From Bacteroidota bacterium (lineage in GTDB: Bacteria > Bacteroidota > Bacteroidia > Chitinophagales > Chitinophagaceae): DNA of 64,000 nt. The stretch covers positions 62,001 through 126,000 of the forward strand of contig JADJSG010000004.1 in the NCBI GenBank assembly GCA_016711825.1. Reading direction: 5' to 3'. Positions 52,747 to 62,390 of the stretch are shown here, one piece after another; positions within the stretch are counted from its first letter, which is position 1; each line of letters starts with the position of its first letter. The translations under genes and the position numbers were made by a program. The notes below the pieces were generated by a model. It searched no databases and had not been told where the DNA came from. It saw nothing but the letters and a program-made list of their open reading frames with translations.

Positions 52747-54789
52747 CTACTCAAGCAATAATTTATCTGTAGCGACCAATGAATGACCGTTCATCAAACG
52801 TATGAAATAAACCCCTTTAGCATTATTAGACATATCAATCAATAATTGATTATCATTTATGTTCTGTTTGAAAATTTGAATACCCAATACGTTGTAAACT
52901 TCTACAATTGAAATGTCCGCTATATTTCTGAGCATAAAAACACCTGTTGAGGGATTAGGATATATGGTATAAGATTGATATTTTGATTCTATCGCTGAAA
53001 TGGCTGTAACCAAATTTTCATTTTTTATAACGCCACTATCTGTTGCTGCATATATTGTATTATCTTTAAAAGCTAATGACCATACCCTATTAGGGTTATT
53101 ATAAATTAAATTCCATGTATTGCCATTATTGGTAGAGTGGTAGATGCCAGCATTATGTGTACAGGCAAATAGATTATTGCCATATGTATTCATATATAAA
53201 ACTTGAGGATTTAAGATGCCATTATTCGATGCTGTCCAATTTGCACCATTATTAGCGGATACATATACACCATCCCCACTCGTTCCAGCAAATATGTTTG
53301 AAGCTACTTTCACCAATGCTTTAATGGGTAAATTTGGCAAACCATTATTTACAAGTACCCATGAGTTGCCATTGTTGGTAGAAAAATAAACATAACCACT
53401 ATCAGCACCTGCAAATAAGTTTGTACCATCTGACATCAAGGAATGAATGGTTAAATTACTTATCCCATTGTTTACTGGAGACCACGAGGAGCCATTATTG
53501 ATTGAAATAAAAACACCTGCACTTTGGGTACTTGCAAAAAAATTGTTACCTATTTTTACTAAAGACGATACTGGATTATTTCCAATGCCCGTATTTGCTG
53601 CATTCCATGTATTACCATGATCTGTTGATATGTAAAGGGAAGGGCCTGATAAAGAAGACCCGCAAATATAAGATTACTATCAACAAAAAGGTTCGAATTG
53701 AATTACAAGACATGCCATTAAAGGATTCATTCCATACATTGCCCTCATCTGTAGATAAATAAGCTCCCACACCATTTGTACCTACTAGTAAATTTATCCC
53801 ATCTAAATGAATCGAAGTAGTTACTTGATACACACTTTCATTGTTTATAGATGTCCACGAATTGCCATTATTTGTAGAAAGGTATAGACCTCTCGGAGAT
53901 TGCCCCGCATAGATATTTGTACCATTGACAGACAATGAATAGACGTCGTTTATATAATTCCCATTATTTACAGATACCCAGTTGGACCCATTGTTTGTGG
54001 ACCTAAATATGCCCCCGCAATTAAGCGTACCCGCAAAATTGTATTCCCACTTGTTTTTAAAGCAAAAACCTGCAAATTGCTTAATCCATTATTGACTGCT
54101 ATCCATGAATTTCCATTATCAGTAGATAAAAAACTCCCCCTCCATTAGTTCCCGCAAAACATTTGAACCATTTGTAGTTATGCATCTGACATTTTTATTT
54201 GTCAAGCCATTATTTTTTAGGCGTCCATGAATTTCCATTATCTGTTGATAAATAAATACCGCCATTATTATAAGCTGCCGCAAAAATATTATTTCCACTA
54301 ATAGCTATCTGTTGAATGTTTTGTGCGGTCATTCCATTATTGGCAATTGTCCATGAGCCACCATTATTGGTAGATTTATACATACCCACATTTCCATTAC
54401 TACTTGCAGCAAAAAGTGTAGTGCCTGAAACTGCTATATCATTGATTACTGTGCTGTTAAGCCCGTTATTAATGCCAAACCATGTATTCCCATTATTTAT
54501 AGATTTAAATATGCCCCCTCCATTGGTGCCAGCATAAATATTGGCCCCATTAATTGTTATACATTGAATGGGATCACTACTAAGACCATTACTAACGTCA
54601 GTCCATGTGATTCCATTATCGATTGAATGTGATATTTTTTCCATACGAAAAGGTTGCAAACAAATCAGTTGCATTTGATGCTATAGCAGTTGTTTGACCA
54701 CCATAAGGGCCATTTGTCTGTATCCATTGTGCATTTAATTTTGCGCAAAAGGTAAAAAGAATAAGAGAAGCTAAAAGCTTTGTTTTCAT
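52747..54789 (-). pseudogene. T9SS-sorted BNR/Asp-box beta-propeller protein, at least seven frameshifts
   Basis: Read from 54789 to 52747 the pieces join into one secreted protein of about 680 residues: signal peptide (MKTKLLASLILFTFCAKLNAQ), about 12 tandem repeats of ~43 residues with the Asp-box core S-T-N-N-G-N-S-W and a NGTNIYAGT strand, then a T9SS type A sorting domain (YPNPSTGVFML...TDKLLLE). Frame changes of one base occur near 54640, 54218, 54158, 54133, 54038, 53689 and 53661, each in a run of identical bases, and the repeat motif continues in the new frame each time. There are no clear in-frame stops otherwise, so the gene may be intact in the living strain. Confidence 0.8.
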
Positions 54790-54841
54790 TTGTAGTTATT
54801 TACATCTATTGTAAATATACCAAACATTTATTTATTTTTAT

Positions 54842-54849
54842 TACATTTG
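54842..54849 (+). promoter_or_regulatory. Promoter -7 element of pyrR
   Basis: TACATTTG, 16 nt before the TTG start of pyrR, matches TAnnTTTG. No -33 TTG found. Confidence 0.4.
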
Positions 54850-54865
54850 CCCAAATAGACTACCC

Positions 54866-55383
54866 TTGAAAACCATCCTTGATAAGCAGAAATTTAAAGT
54901 CGTGATTGAACGACTTGCTCATCAATTAATTGAAAATCATGGCACTTTTTCTGATAGTGTTTTGATTGGTTTGCAACCCAGAGGGATTTACTTGGCCAAT
55001 CGACTCGTTGCTTATATAGAAAGCATTACTAATCTTAAATTGCCCTATGGCAAACTTGATATTACTTTTTACCGGGATGATTTTAATACCAGTAAAGAAC
55101 TTCATATTCCGAACAAAACAGAAATCCATTTTTCGATTGAAAATAAAAAAGTAATACTGATCGATGATGTATTATTTACGGGTCGAACCATCAGAAGCGC
55201 CATGGATGCCCTCGTTGATTTTGGCAGACCCGAAAAGTAGAATTACTTGTGTTAATTGACAGACGTTTTAGTAGACAATTACCGATTCAAGCTGATTATA
55301 CAGGTATGGTGATAGATTCAATTGTAACCCAAAAGGTAAAAGTCAATTGGCAAGAAAATGAACAACAAGATGAGGTTTTTTAA
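54866..55383 (+). pseudogene. pyrR: PyrR bifunctional regulator/uracil phosphoribosyltransferase, one frameshift
   Basis: About 172 residues if the frame is restored. VILIDDVLFTGRTIRSAM is the PRPP-binding loop and LQPRGIYLANRL the PyrR signature. At the A4 run 55233-55236 one A is missing; reading on gives VELLVLIDRRFSRQLPIQADYTG, the conserved C-terminal part, to the stop at 55383. PyrR makes UMP from uracil and in some species regulates pyr genes. It starts with TTG at 54866 and is followed by pyrB 27 nt later, a conserved pair. Confidence 0.85.
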
Positions 55384-55410
55384 TTGAAAATAAACATAAT
55401 CATTAAGCAT

Positions 55411-56339
55411 ATGTCTTTAAGCACTAAGCATTTATTGGGAATCAAAAATCTTACCCCAAAAGACATCGAATTAATTTTCAAACGGCAGACCATTTCAAAG
55501 AAGTTTTAAAAAGGCCTATTAAAAAAGTCCCTTCCTTAAGAGATACTACCATTGTGAATCTTTTTTATGAAAACTCAACCCGAACCAGAATATCGTTTGA
55601 ATTGGCAGAAAAAAGACTTGGGGCAGATACCATAAACTTTTCAAGCAGTCAATCAAGTGTATCGAAAGGAGAAACCTTGATTGATACCGTCAATAATATC
55701 TTATCAATGAAAGTAGATATGGTGGTGATGCGGCATAGTGCCAGTGGAGCACCCCATTTCCTGTCAAACCATATTCAAGCTGCTATTATCAATGCTGGTG
55801 ACGGCACCAACGAACATCCTACACAAGCCTTACTGGATGCCTTTTCAATCAGGGAAAAACTCAGTACCCTTCAGGGCAAAAAAGTAGCCCTCATTGGCGA
55901 TATTATGCATTCAAGGGTTGCTTTATCAAACATTTATTGTTTAAAAAAATTAGGCGTAGAAGTGACTGTTGCCGGCCCCCCTACCCTGATACCCAAACAT
56001 ATTGACTCTTTAGGCGTTCATGTTACCTATAATGTAAAAGAGGCCCTCGCATGGTGCGATGTTGCCAATGTGCTACGTATACAACTTGAACGACAAAATA
56101 TGCCCTTATTTTCATCATTACGTGAATACGCTCTGTATTATGGTATTGATAAAAATTATTAGATTCATTACAAAAAGAAATCGTCATTATGCATCCTGGC
56201 CCCATCAATAGAGGGGGTGGAGTTAAATTCGGATGTGGCTGACAGTCACCATTCCATTATCCTTAACCAGGTTGAAAACGGCGTGGCGATTCGAATGGCT
56301 GTTTTGTATTTATTATCAGGAAAAGAAATCATTTCATAA
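55411..56339 (+). pseudogene. pyrB: Aspartate carbamoyltransferase catalytic subunit, three frameshifts
   Basis: Joined frames give ~309 residues, the normal length. It condenses carbamoyl phosphate and aspartate in pyrimidine synthesis. FYENSTRTRISFELA holds the carbamoyl-phosphate site (STRT), MRHSASGAP and DGTNEHPTQALLDAF are intact, and MHPGPINRGVEL closes the active site. One-base slips lie near 55480, 56160 (missing T) and in the G5 run 56213-56217 (extra G); the protein continues as ADSHHSIILNQVENGVAIRM to the stop. Sequence quality is the likely cause, since every catalytic block is preserved. Confidence 0.87.
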
Positions 56340-56496
56340 CAATAGCAACAATACCTCAAATAAGTCCTTTTCTTAGCCTATGATTCAATGCAAATAGGCA
56401 TTCAATCGATTATTTTTTGGCAGTGTTATAAAAACATTCGGTTTAACGTAATCATAAGGTATTCTAAGATTCATATTATTTCATGTGAATAACTAC

Positions 56497-56504
56497 TATA
56501 TTTG
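56497..56504 (+). promoter_or_regulatory. Promoter -7 element of ftsY
   Basis: TATATTTG followed by C, 68 nt before the ftsY ATG, matches TAnnTTTG. Confidence 0.4.
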
Positions 56505-56572
56505 CAAAAAATCAATTAATTAAGTCATTTGGAAAACAAACAGACTGATTTTCAAATTATCAACATACTAAA

Positions 56573-57547
56573 ATGGGTTTATTCGACAAGCTATTTAAGC
56601 GAAATAAGGTACAAGAAGAAGCAAAAGAAACGCTAGACAAGGGACTTGAGAAAACCAAAGAAAGTTTTTTTTCCAAAATCACCAAAGCTGTTGCTGGAAA
56701 ATCAGTGGTAGATGCCGCTGTTTTAGATGATTTAGAGGAAGCTCTGATCATGTCAGACGTAGGTGTGGCCACTACCGTAGAAATCATTAAAAGAATTGAA
56801 GATAGGGTAGCCAAAGATAAATACTTAGGCACCAATGAATTGAATTCCCTTTTGCAAGAAGAAATGGTGAATGTGCTTACAGATGCCCCTTCCTTGGAAT
56901 ATCAAAATTTTGACTTACCTGCTGATAAAAAACCCTATGTTATTTTAGTGGTGGGTGTAAATGGTGTGGGCAAAACCACCACTATTGGCAAACTTGCCTA
57001 CAACTTTAAAAATGCTGGCAAAAAAGTCATGCTTGGTGCTGCCGACACCTTTCGGGCAGCGGCAGTTGACCAACTGACCATTTGGAGTGAACGTGTGGGT
57101 GTCGACATCGTAAAAAAAGAAATGGGAAGCGACCCTGCATCTGTGGCTTTTGACAGTGTAAATAGCGCAGTGGCTAAAGGCGTAGATGTATTGATTATTG
57201 ATACTGCTGGTCGTTTACACAACAAAGCTTACCTAATGGATGAACTCAACAAGATAAAACGAGTGATTCAAAAAGTAATTCCAAACGCTCCTCATGAAGT
57301 ATTGCTTGTACTGGATGGCAGTACAGGTCAAAATGCAGTGGAACAAGCTAAACAATTTACACAAACCACCGATGTTACCTCACTGGCCATTACCAAACTC
57401 GATGGCACTGCTAAAGGAGGCGTGGTACTTGCGATCGCTCATCAATTTAAAATACCCGTAAAATATATTGGTGTAGGTGAACAAATGCAACACCTGCAAA
57501 TTTTTAATAAATATGAATTTGTAGATAGTTTGTTTAGTTTAAAATAA
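56573..57547 (+). CDS. ftsY: Signal recognition particle receptor FtsY
   Basis: 324 residues. The SRP receptor GTPase that docks ribosomes to the inner membrane. A short acidic/basic N-terminal region (1-40) is followed by the four-helix N domain and the G domain: GVNGVGKTTT (128-137), DTFRAAAVDQL, DTAGR (210-214), TKLDG (274-278) and GVGEQMQHLQ at the end. The frame is intact, in contrast to its neighbours on both sides. Confidence 0.97.
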   Translation: MGLFDKLFKRNKVQEEAKETLDKGLEKTKESFFSKITKAVAGKSVVDAAVLDDLEEALIMSDVGVATTVEIIKRIEDRVAKDKYLGTNELNSLLQEEMVNVLTDAPSLEYQNFDLPADKKPYVILVVGVNGVGKTTTIGKLAYNFKNAGKKVMLGAADTFRAAAVDQLTIWSERVGVDIVKKEMGSDPASVAFDSVNSAVAKGVDVLIIDTAGRLHNKAYLMDELNKIKRVIQKVIPNAPHEVLLVLDGSTGQNAVEQAKQFTQTTDVTSLAITKLDGTAKGGVVLAIAHQFKIPVKYIGVGEQMQHLQIFNKYEFVDSLFSLK

Positions 57548-57601
57548 AGATATTCTATCAAGTATACATAGTCTCTGTAGAAAATTACCCATACATATTG
57601 T

Positions 57602-57609
57602 TATTTTTG
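57602..57609 (+). promoter_or_regulatory. Promoter -7 element of rimO
   Basis: TATTTTTG then CCC, 13 nt before the ATG, matches TAnnTTTG. Confidence 0.4.
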
Positions 57610-57622
57610 CCCCTCTTTTTAT

Positions 57623-58929
57623 ATGAAATCAAAAAAAATCCATCGCGACATTGTAAACATCACGACTTTAGGTTGTAGTAAAAATATGGTGGATAGTGAA
57701 GTACTGAGTGGTCAGTTGCTTGCCAATGGCATTGAAGTGAAACATGAAAGTGTAAAACCTGATTATAATATTTCGATCATCAATACCTGTGGATTTATTG
57801 ACAAAGCCAAGGAAGAAAGTATCAATACCATCCTTGAGCATGTAGCATTAAAAGAAGAAGGATTGTTAGAAAAAGTATATGTTACAGGTTGTTTGAGTGA
57901 ACGATACAAAGGTGATTTAGAAACCGAAATTCCTGGGGTAGATGCCTGGTTTGGCACCATGGAATTACCCAATATTTTAAAAGCGTTTGAAGCTGATTAC
58001 AAAGCTGAGCTTGTTGGTGAAAGGCTACTGAGTACACCCACACATTATGCTTATCTTAAAATATCTGAAGGCTGTAATCGTACTTGTTCATTCTGTGCCA
58101 TTCCTTTAATGCGAGGCAAACATGTATCAAAAACCATTGAGGATTTAGTCACTGAAGCCACCTCATTAGCACAAAAAGGAGTAAAGGAAATCATGCTGAT
58201 TGCGCAAGAGCTTACTTATTATGGTTTAGATATTTATAAAGAACGAAAACTTGCCGATTTACTCAATGCTTTATGTGAAATTGAAGGCATCGAATGGATA
58301 CGTTTGCATTATGCCTATCCCCATAAATTTCCAATGGATATCATTGAGGTTATCAAAGCCCAGCCAAAAATTTGCAATTACCTTGACATGCCTTTGCAAC
58401 ATATTTCAGATAATATGTTGAAAGCTATGAAACGTCAAATCACACGAAAAGAAATCGTTGCATTGATCAATGATATCCGCAAGGTACTCCCATCAATTTG
58501 CATTCGTACCACACTGATTGCAGGCTTTCCGGGTGAAACCCAGGAAGATGTGGATGACTTAAAATCTTTTTAGAAGAAATGCAATTTGATCGTGTAGGTG
58601 TATTTACCTATTCACATGAAGATGGCACAAGTGCCTATGCTTTGGAAGATACCCTCTCCCAGGAGGAAAAAGAAGCAAGGGCTGAAGAAATCATGGCAGT
58701 ACAGCAAGATATTTCATTGGCAAAAAACGAATCAAAAATAGGTAAAACCTTTAAAGTGATTATTGACAAAAAAGAATCAGGCCGATTTATAGGACGTACT
58801 GAATATGACAGTGTAGAAGTAGACAATGAAGTAATCATCAACACCACCAAACGCTTAAAACCAGGCGACTTTGTCAATGTGACCATTACCAAAGCTTATG
58901 ATTATGATCTGGAAGGTGTATTAATATAA
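57623..58929 (+). pseudogene. rimO: Ribosomal protein uS12 methylthiotransferase RimO, one frameshift
   Basis: About 435 residues after repair. It is a radical SAM enzyme that methylthiolates the conserved aspartate of ribosomal protein S12. Cluster 1 ligands C18, C56 and C90 and the radical-SAM triad C151, C155, C158 (CNRTCSFC) are present, and a TRAM domain (GRTEYDSVEVDNEVIINTT) ends the protein. The T5 run 58567-58571 needs one more T to read KSFLEEMQFDRVGVFTYSHEDGT; the decayed duplicate at 60132 shows the frame expected here (KPFIEEMQFD). So it is probably a sequencing slip. Confidence 0.88.
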
Positions 58930-58956
58930 AAAACAAATATCAACGTTTATTCTTTT

Positions 58957-59220
58957 ATGAAACAAATCAATCAACTGATTCTTCAACATGTGAAAATATT
59001 TGAAATGATTGGGGTAATCATGCGTATAGTAAGCTTTTCATTGGTTAGCTGGCTGGGCAAAGAAAGTCCTTTTATGTTTGTATGGATATTCAATACTTTA
59101 GATGCTGTATTACTTTCATGGTGTGCTATCTTAAAAAAAGACCGAGCCTATACCCTGCTCAATGTTTTTTGGATTTTTGTTGGACTTGTAGGGATATTAC
59201 GCGCTGCAGAAATCATATAA
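58957..59220 (+). CDS. Small three-helix membrane protein, function unknown
   Basis: 87 residues with two to three membrane helices (about 17-34, 41-58, 65-84). No family recognised. It begins 27 nt after rimO. A decayed second copy lies at 60686-60946 together with the end of rimO, so the pair was duplicated as one block. Confidence 0.75.
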   Translation: MKQINQLILQHVKIFEMIGVIMRIVSFSLVSWLGKESPFMFVWIFNTLDAVLLSWCAILKKDRAYTLLNVFWIFVGLVGILRAAEII

Positions 59221-59296
59221 TTTACCAGCACAAACTAATTATTAATATTCCCAATCAAAAGCTCAAATTAAAATTTACACTTTCGTTAATTGCGTC

Positions 59297-59304
59297 TATT
59301 TTTG
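59297..59304 (+). promoter_or_regulatory. Promoter -7 element of the ABC ATPase gene
   Basis: TATTTTTG, 19 nt before the ATG, matches TAnnTTTG. No clear -33 box. Confidence 0.35.
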
Positions 59305-59323
59305 TTTAAGCAATTACATACCT

Positions 59324-60082
59324 ATGAACCCTATTATACAAGTTAAAAATCTGGTTAAAAATTATGGAGACTTTACAGCCGTAAATGATATTTCATTTGA
59401 AGTCTATGAAAATGAGATATTCGGATTGCTGGGCCCCAATGGTGCTGGCAAAACAACAACCCTCGAAATCATAGAAACCCTTCGTGACAAAACAAGTGGC
59501 ACTGTACTTGTTGATGGTATGCAGGTAGAATCGCATCAAACGCAAATCAAAAAAATCATAGGGGTGCAATTGCAATCTGCGGGTTATTACCCCAATTTAA
59601 ATTTAAAACAACTACTAGCAGTATTTGCAGGTTTATACAATATTAAAATTGATACGGAAAAAATACTGGCTGAAGTGAATCTGACAGACAAGTCGAACAA
59701 TAAATATAAAGAGCTCAGCGGTGGGCAAAAGCAACGTTTTTCAATTGCAACTACCCTCATCAATAAACCAAAAATTATTTTTCTTGATGAACCCACAACA
59801 GGCTTAGATCCTCAGGCACGTCGTAATTTATGGGAGTTGATTAAAAGTTTAAAAGCGAATGGTACAACCATCGTGATTACAACCCATTATATGGATGAGG
59901 CTGAAGAACTTTGTGATCGAATTGCCATTATTGATTCAGGCAAAATCATTTCGCTCGACACCCCTGATCATTTGATTGACCAATTGGTAGCCACAGGATT
60001 TGAAAGAAAAAAGCAAGTAAAATTAGCCAACCTCGAAGATGTTTTTATAAATCTTACAGGCAAGGCATTGCGTGAAGAGTAA
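59324..60082 (+). CDS. ABC transporter ATP-binding protein (ABC-2 type)
   Basis: 252 residues. Walker A GPNGAGKTTT at 37-46, Q-loop VQLQSAGYY, signature LSGGQ at 131-135, Walker B IIFLDE at 151-156, and the H-loop in TTHYMDEAEEL. The MDEAEELCDRIAII and TGLDPQARRNLW parts are typical of ATPases driving ABC-2 (drug/nodulation-type) exporters. The permease that normally follows is missing: the next kilobase is a decayed duplicate of rimO. The partner was probably lost in that event or is elsewhere. Confidence 0.93.
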   Translation: MNPIIQVKNLVKNYGDFTAVNDISFEVYENEIFGLLGPNGAGKTTTLEIIETLRDKTSGTVLVDGMQVESHQTQIKKIIGVQLQSAGYYPNLNLKQLLAVFAGLYNIKIDTEKILAEVNLTDKSNNKYKELSGGQKQRFSIATTLINKPKIIFLDEPTTGLDPQARRNLWELIKSLKANGTTIVITTHYMDEAEELCDRIAIIDSGKIISLDTPDHLIDQLVATGFERKKQVKLANLEDVFINLTGKALREE

Positions 60083-60131
60083 ACCGCAGGAATTCTTTAA
60101 ATTTGTAATGCAAAATGATATAATAACAATA

Positions 60132-60662
60132 GCAACACATTTCAGATAAGCTGTTGAAAGCAACGAAACTTCAAATCACTAGAAAAGAAATCGTCGCACT
60201 GTTTTATAATATACACAATGTAATCCCTTCAGTTTGCATACCTACAAATCTGATTGCAGGCTTACCGGGTGAAAGCCAAGAAGATGTAAATGACTTAAAA
60301 CCTTTTATAGAAGAGATGCAATTTGATTGCGTTGGGGTATTTACCTATTCACACGAAGGCGTTACAAGAGCTTATGCATTAGAATACTTCTTTCACAAGA
60401 GGAAAAGAAACAAGGGCTGAAGAATTCATGGCAGTGCAACAAGACATTTCATTGGCAAAAAACGTAGTGAAAGAAGGCAAAATCTTAAAGTAATTATTGA
60501 CAAAAAAGAATTATGCCGCTTTATATGACGCACAGAATATGACAGTGTAGAAGTTAACAATGAAGTAATCATTCACACTACCAAACGATTAAAGCCAGGT
60601 GACTTTGTCAATGTGACTATACCAAAGCTTAAGATTATGGACTTGAAGGTGTTTTAATTTAA
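60132..60662 (+). pseudogene. Decayed duplicate of the rimO 3' end
   Basis: This stretch aligns with rimO 58396-58929 along its length. The first ~88 codons stay open (60154-60420: IAGLPGESQEDVNDLKPFIEEMQFD), after which stops and small indels accumulate, up to GLEGVLI at 60662. Changes are mainly substitutions with in-frame stops, unlike the homopolymer slips in rimO itself, so this copy is truly dead. Confidence 0.85.
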
Positions 60663-60685
60663 ATTTATATATTTATTGCTGCGTA

Positions 60686-60946
60686 CATAAAAAAAAATCA
60701 TTTTATATTTCAACATGTAAAAACATTTTAAATGATTGATGTGATCATGAGAATTATTAGCTTTTCATTGGTTAGCTGGCTATGAAAAAAAAGTCCTTTC
60801 ATGTTTGTATGGATATTCAATACTTTAGATGCTTTATTACTTTCATAGTGCACTATCTTAAAAAAGATCGAGCCTATAACCATCTCAATGTTTTTTGGAT
60901 ATTTGTGAGTATTATAGGAATATTACTCGCATTGGGTTGGTTATAA
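60686..60946 (+). pseudogene. Decayed duplicate of the small membrane protein gene
   Basis: Matches 58957-59220: IISFSLVSWL, PFMFVWIFNTLDAL and VFWIFVSIIGILLAL are recognisable, with an in-frame stop (SWL*) and others. It keeps the same order and spacing relative to the rimO tail as the original. Confidence 0.8.
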
Positions 60947-61038
60947 TACCACTCCCCTAAGTCTATAATGACAATGGATGAATTGCGGAAACAAGATGAA
61001 ACAATATGTTTATAGATATAAATTCATCATAATAATTG

Positions 61039-61046
61039 TATATTTG
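61039..61046 (+). promoter_or_regulatory. Promoter -7 element of the PKD cargo gene
   Basis: TATATTTG, 76 nt before the ATG, matches TAnnTTTG. Confidence 0.35.
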
Positions 61047-61122
61047 AATCAATTCAAGTGTTGCTGTTGATATTATTTTATTAGACCAACTGAAACAGGT
61101 GAGTTCTGCTCAATGCTATCCT

Positions 61123-62166
61123 ATGAAAAATTTATTCTTTTGGGGGCTTCTAATTAGCTACAATTGTTTACATGCACAATTCTGTAATTTTCAGTTTAAT
61201 AACTACAATCCTGGCATTAGTTATTATAACAATATCCCTTTTAACCTAGCGTTGCAAATTGATTCTATGATTGTGAATTGGGGGGATGGTTATATCGAAC
61301 ATTTATCAAACCCTGGACAGAATGATTATCACCAATATTGTAATTGTGGTACATATAATATTTCAATTTCTGTTTTTAACAATGGAATATACAATTGTAG
61401 CGCTAACTATCAAGCAGTAATAACGTATACAGCACTAATGAATCATACACTGAATGGCAACACAGTAAATTTCAATACTTACCAAGGTACCAATTATTTT
61501 TGGGAATTTGGGGATGGCACTACGTTGAATACAAACACGAACAATGTTTCACATACCTATTTAACGAATGGTGTATTTTATCCTAAGGTTACTTTTGATG
61601 TTTATAATGCTAATGCTGCCTGTAATATGGTATGTACAGGAGCTAAAGGATTTGATACTGTTACAATTACAAACGCACCATGTAACCTACAATCAAGTTT
61701 TTGGGCATACAAAAATGGACTAGATGTAAATTTTTCAAATTTAACGACTTGCCCCAATTGTGCAAGCCAATCATTTGAATGGTCGTTTGGTGATGGTAGT
61801 CCAAATTCTATATTGCTTAATCCTTCACATACATACGCAAATCTAGGGTTGTATCAAGCTTGCTTGTATGCTTCGGGAATCGATTCACTTCAAAATACTT
61901 GTACTGATACTTTCTGCTTGGATATCGTATTTAATTACCCTAATTTGGTTTTGGACGAAAAACCCAACACAATAAACATATTTCCCAACCCCGTTCATCA
62001 TCAATTATTCATCGTCAACACTTCGAATTTTCCAAGAGAATTATACAATTCAATCGGAAGATTGGTGTTTACTACGCTGAAAAACGAAATAGATGTAAGC
62101 AATTACGCAAAAGGTATGTATTATCTAAAAGTGGGAGAACAAGAAAAAAAGATAACTAGTCAATAA
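61123..62166 (+). CDS. PKD-domain secreted protein with T9SS type A sorting domain
   Basis: 347 residues. The ATG at 61123 starts a signal peptide (ending CLHAQ); the frame is open a little further upstream. Three PKD-like modules are visible (VNWGDGY, WEFGDGT, WSFGDGS) with conserved tryptophans, and many cysteines (C at regular points). The last ~75 residues (INIFPNPVHHQLFIVN...KGMYYLKVGEQEKKITSQ) form a T9SS type A sorting domain. Probably a surface adhesin or matrix protein. Monocistronic. Confidence 0.87.
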   Translation: MKNLFFWGLLISYNCLHAQFCNFQFNNYNPGISYYNNIPFNLALQIDSMIVNWGDGYIEHLSNPGQNDYHQYCNCGTYNISISVFNNGIYNCSANYQAVITYTALMNHTLNGNTVNFNTYQGTNYFWEFGDGTTLNTNTNNVSHTYLTNGVFYPKVTFDVYNANAACNMVCTGAKGFDTVTITNAPCNLQSSFWAYKNGLDVNFSNLTTCPNCASQSFEWSFGDGSPNSILLNPSHTYANLGLYQACLYASGIDSLQNTCTDTFCLDIVFNYPNLVLDEKPNTINIFPNPVHHQLFIVNTSNFPRELYNSIGRLVFTTLKNEIDVSNYAKGMYYLKVGEQEKKITSQ

Positions 62167-62390
62167 AAAAATGAAGAGGTATCGATAAACGTCCAATTTT
62201 ATCGACGCGCATTTATCATAATTACACTCACTAAAATTGGGTTAACCCAAATCAGTAATTGAGAGTGAATATTGGTGAAAAAATTTCATTTACTATTCAG
62301 TTTTATCCCTTTTACATATATGTGTTAATCCATAAGACATTCAATAAACAACTGCTAACTTTTTAGACTAATTTGAACAAGCAATTGGTC

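Noticed and set aside
53501..53762. Plus-strand frame at 53532-53762
   Set aside because: It lies opposite the propeller gene and is explained by the frameshifted minus-strand gene.
52747..54789. CRISPR-like array because of regular repeats
   Set aside because: The period is ~130 bp, it is coding, and each unit encodes an Asp-box repeat; there are no unique spacers.
58567..58580. Programmed frameshifting in rimO
   Set aside because: No slippery heptamer plus stem is seen, rimO is not known to use it, and the same one-base homopolymer slip occurs in unrelated genes nearby.
60154..60420. 88-codon frame as a separate radical-SAM-like gene
   Set aside because: It is the still-open part of the decayed rimO duplicate and lacks the cysteine clusters.
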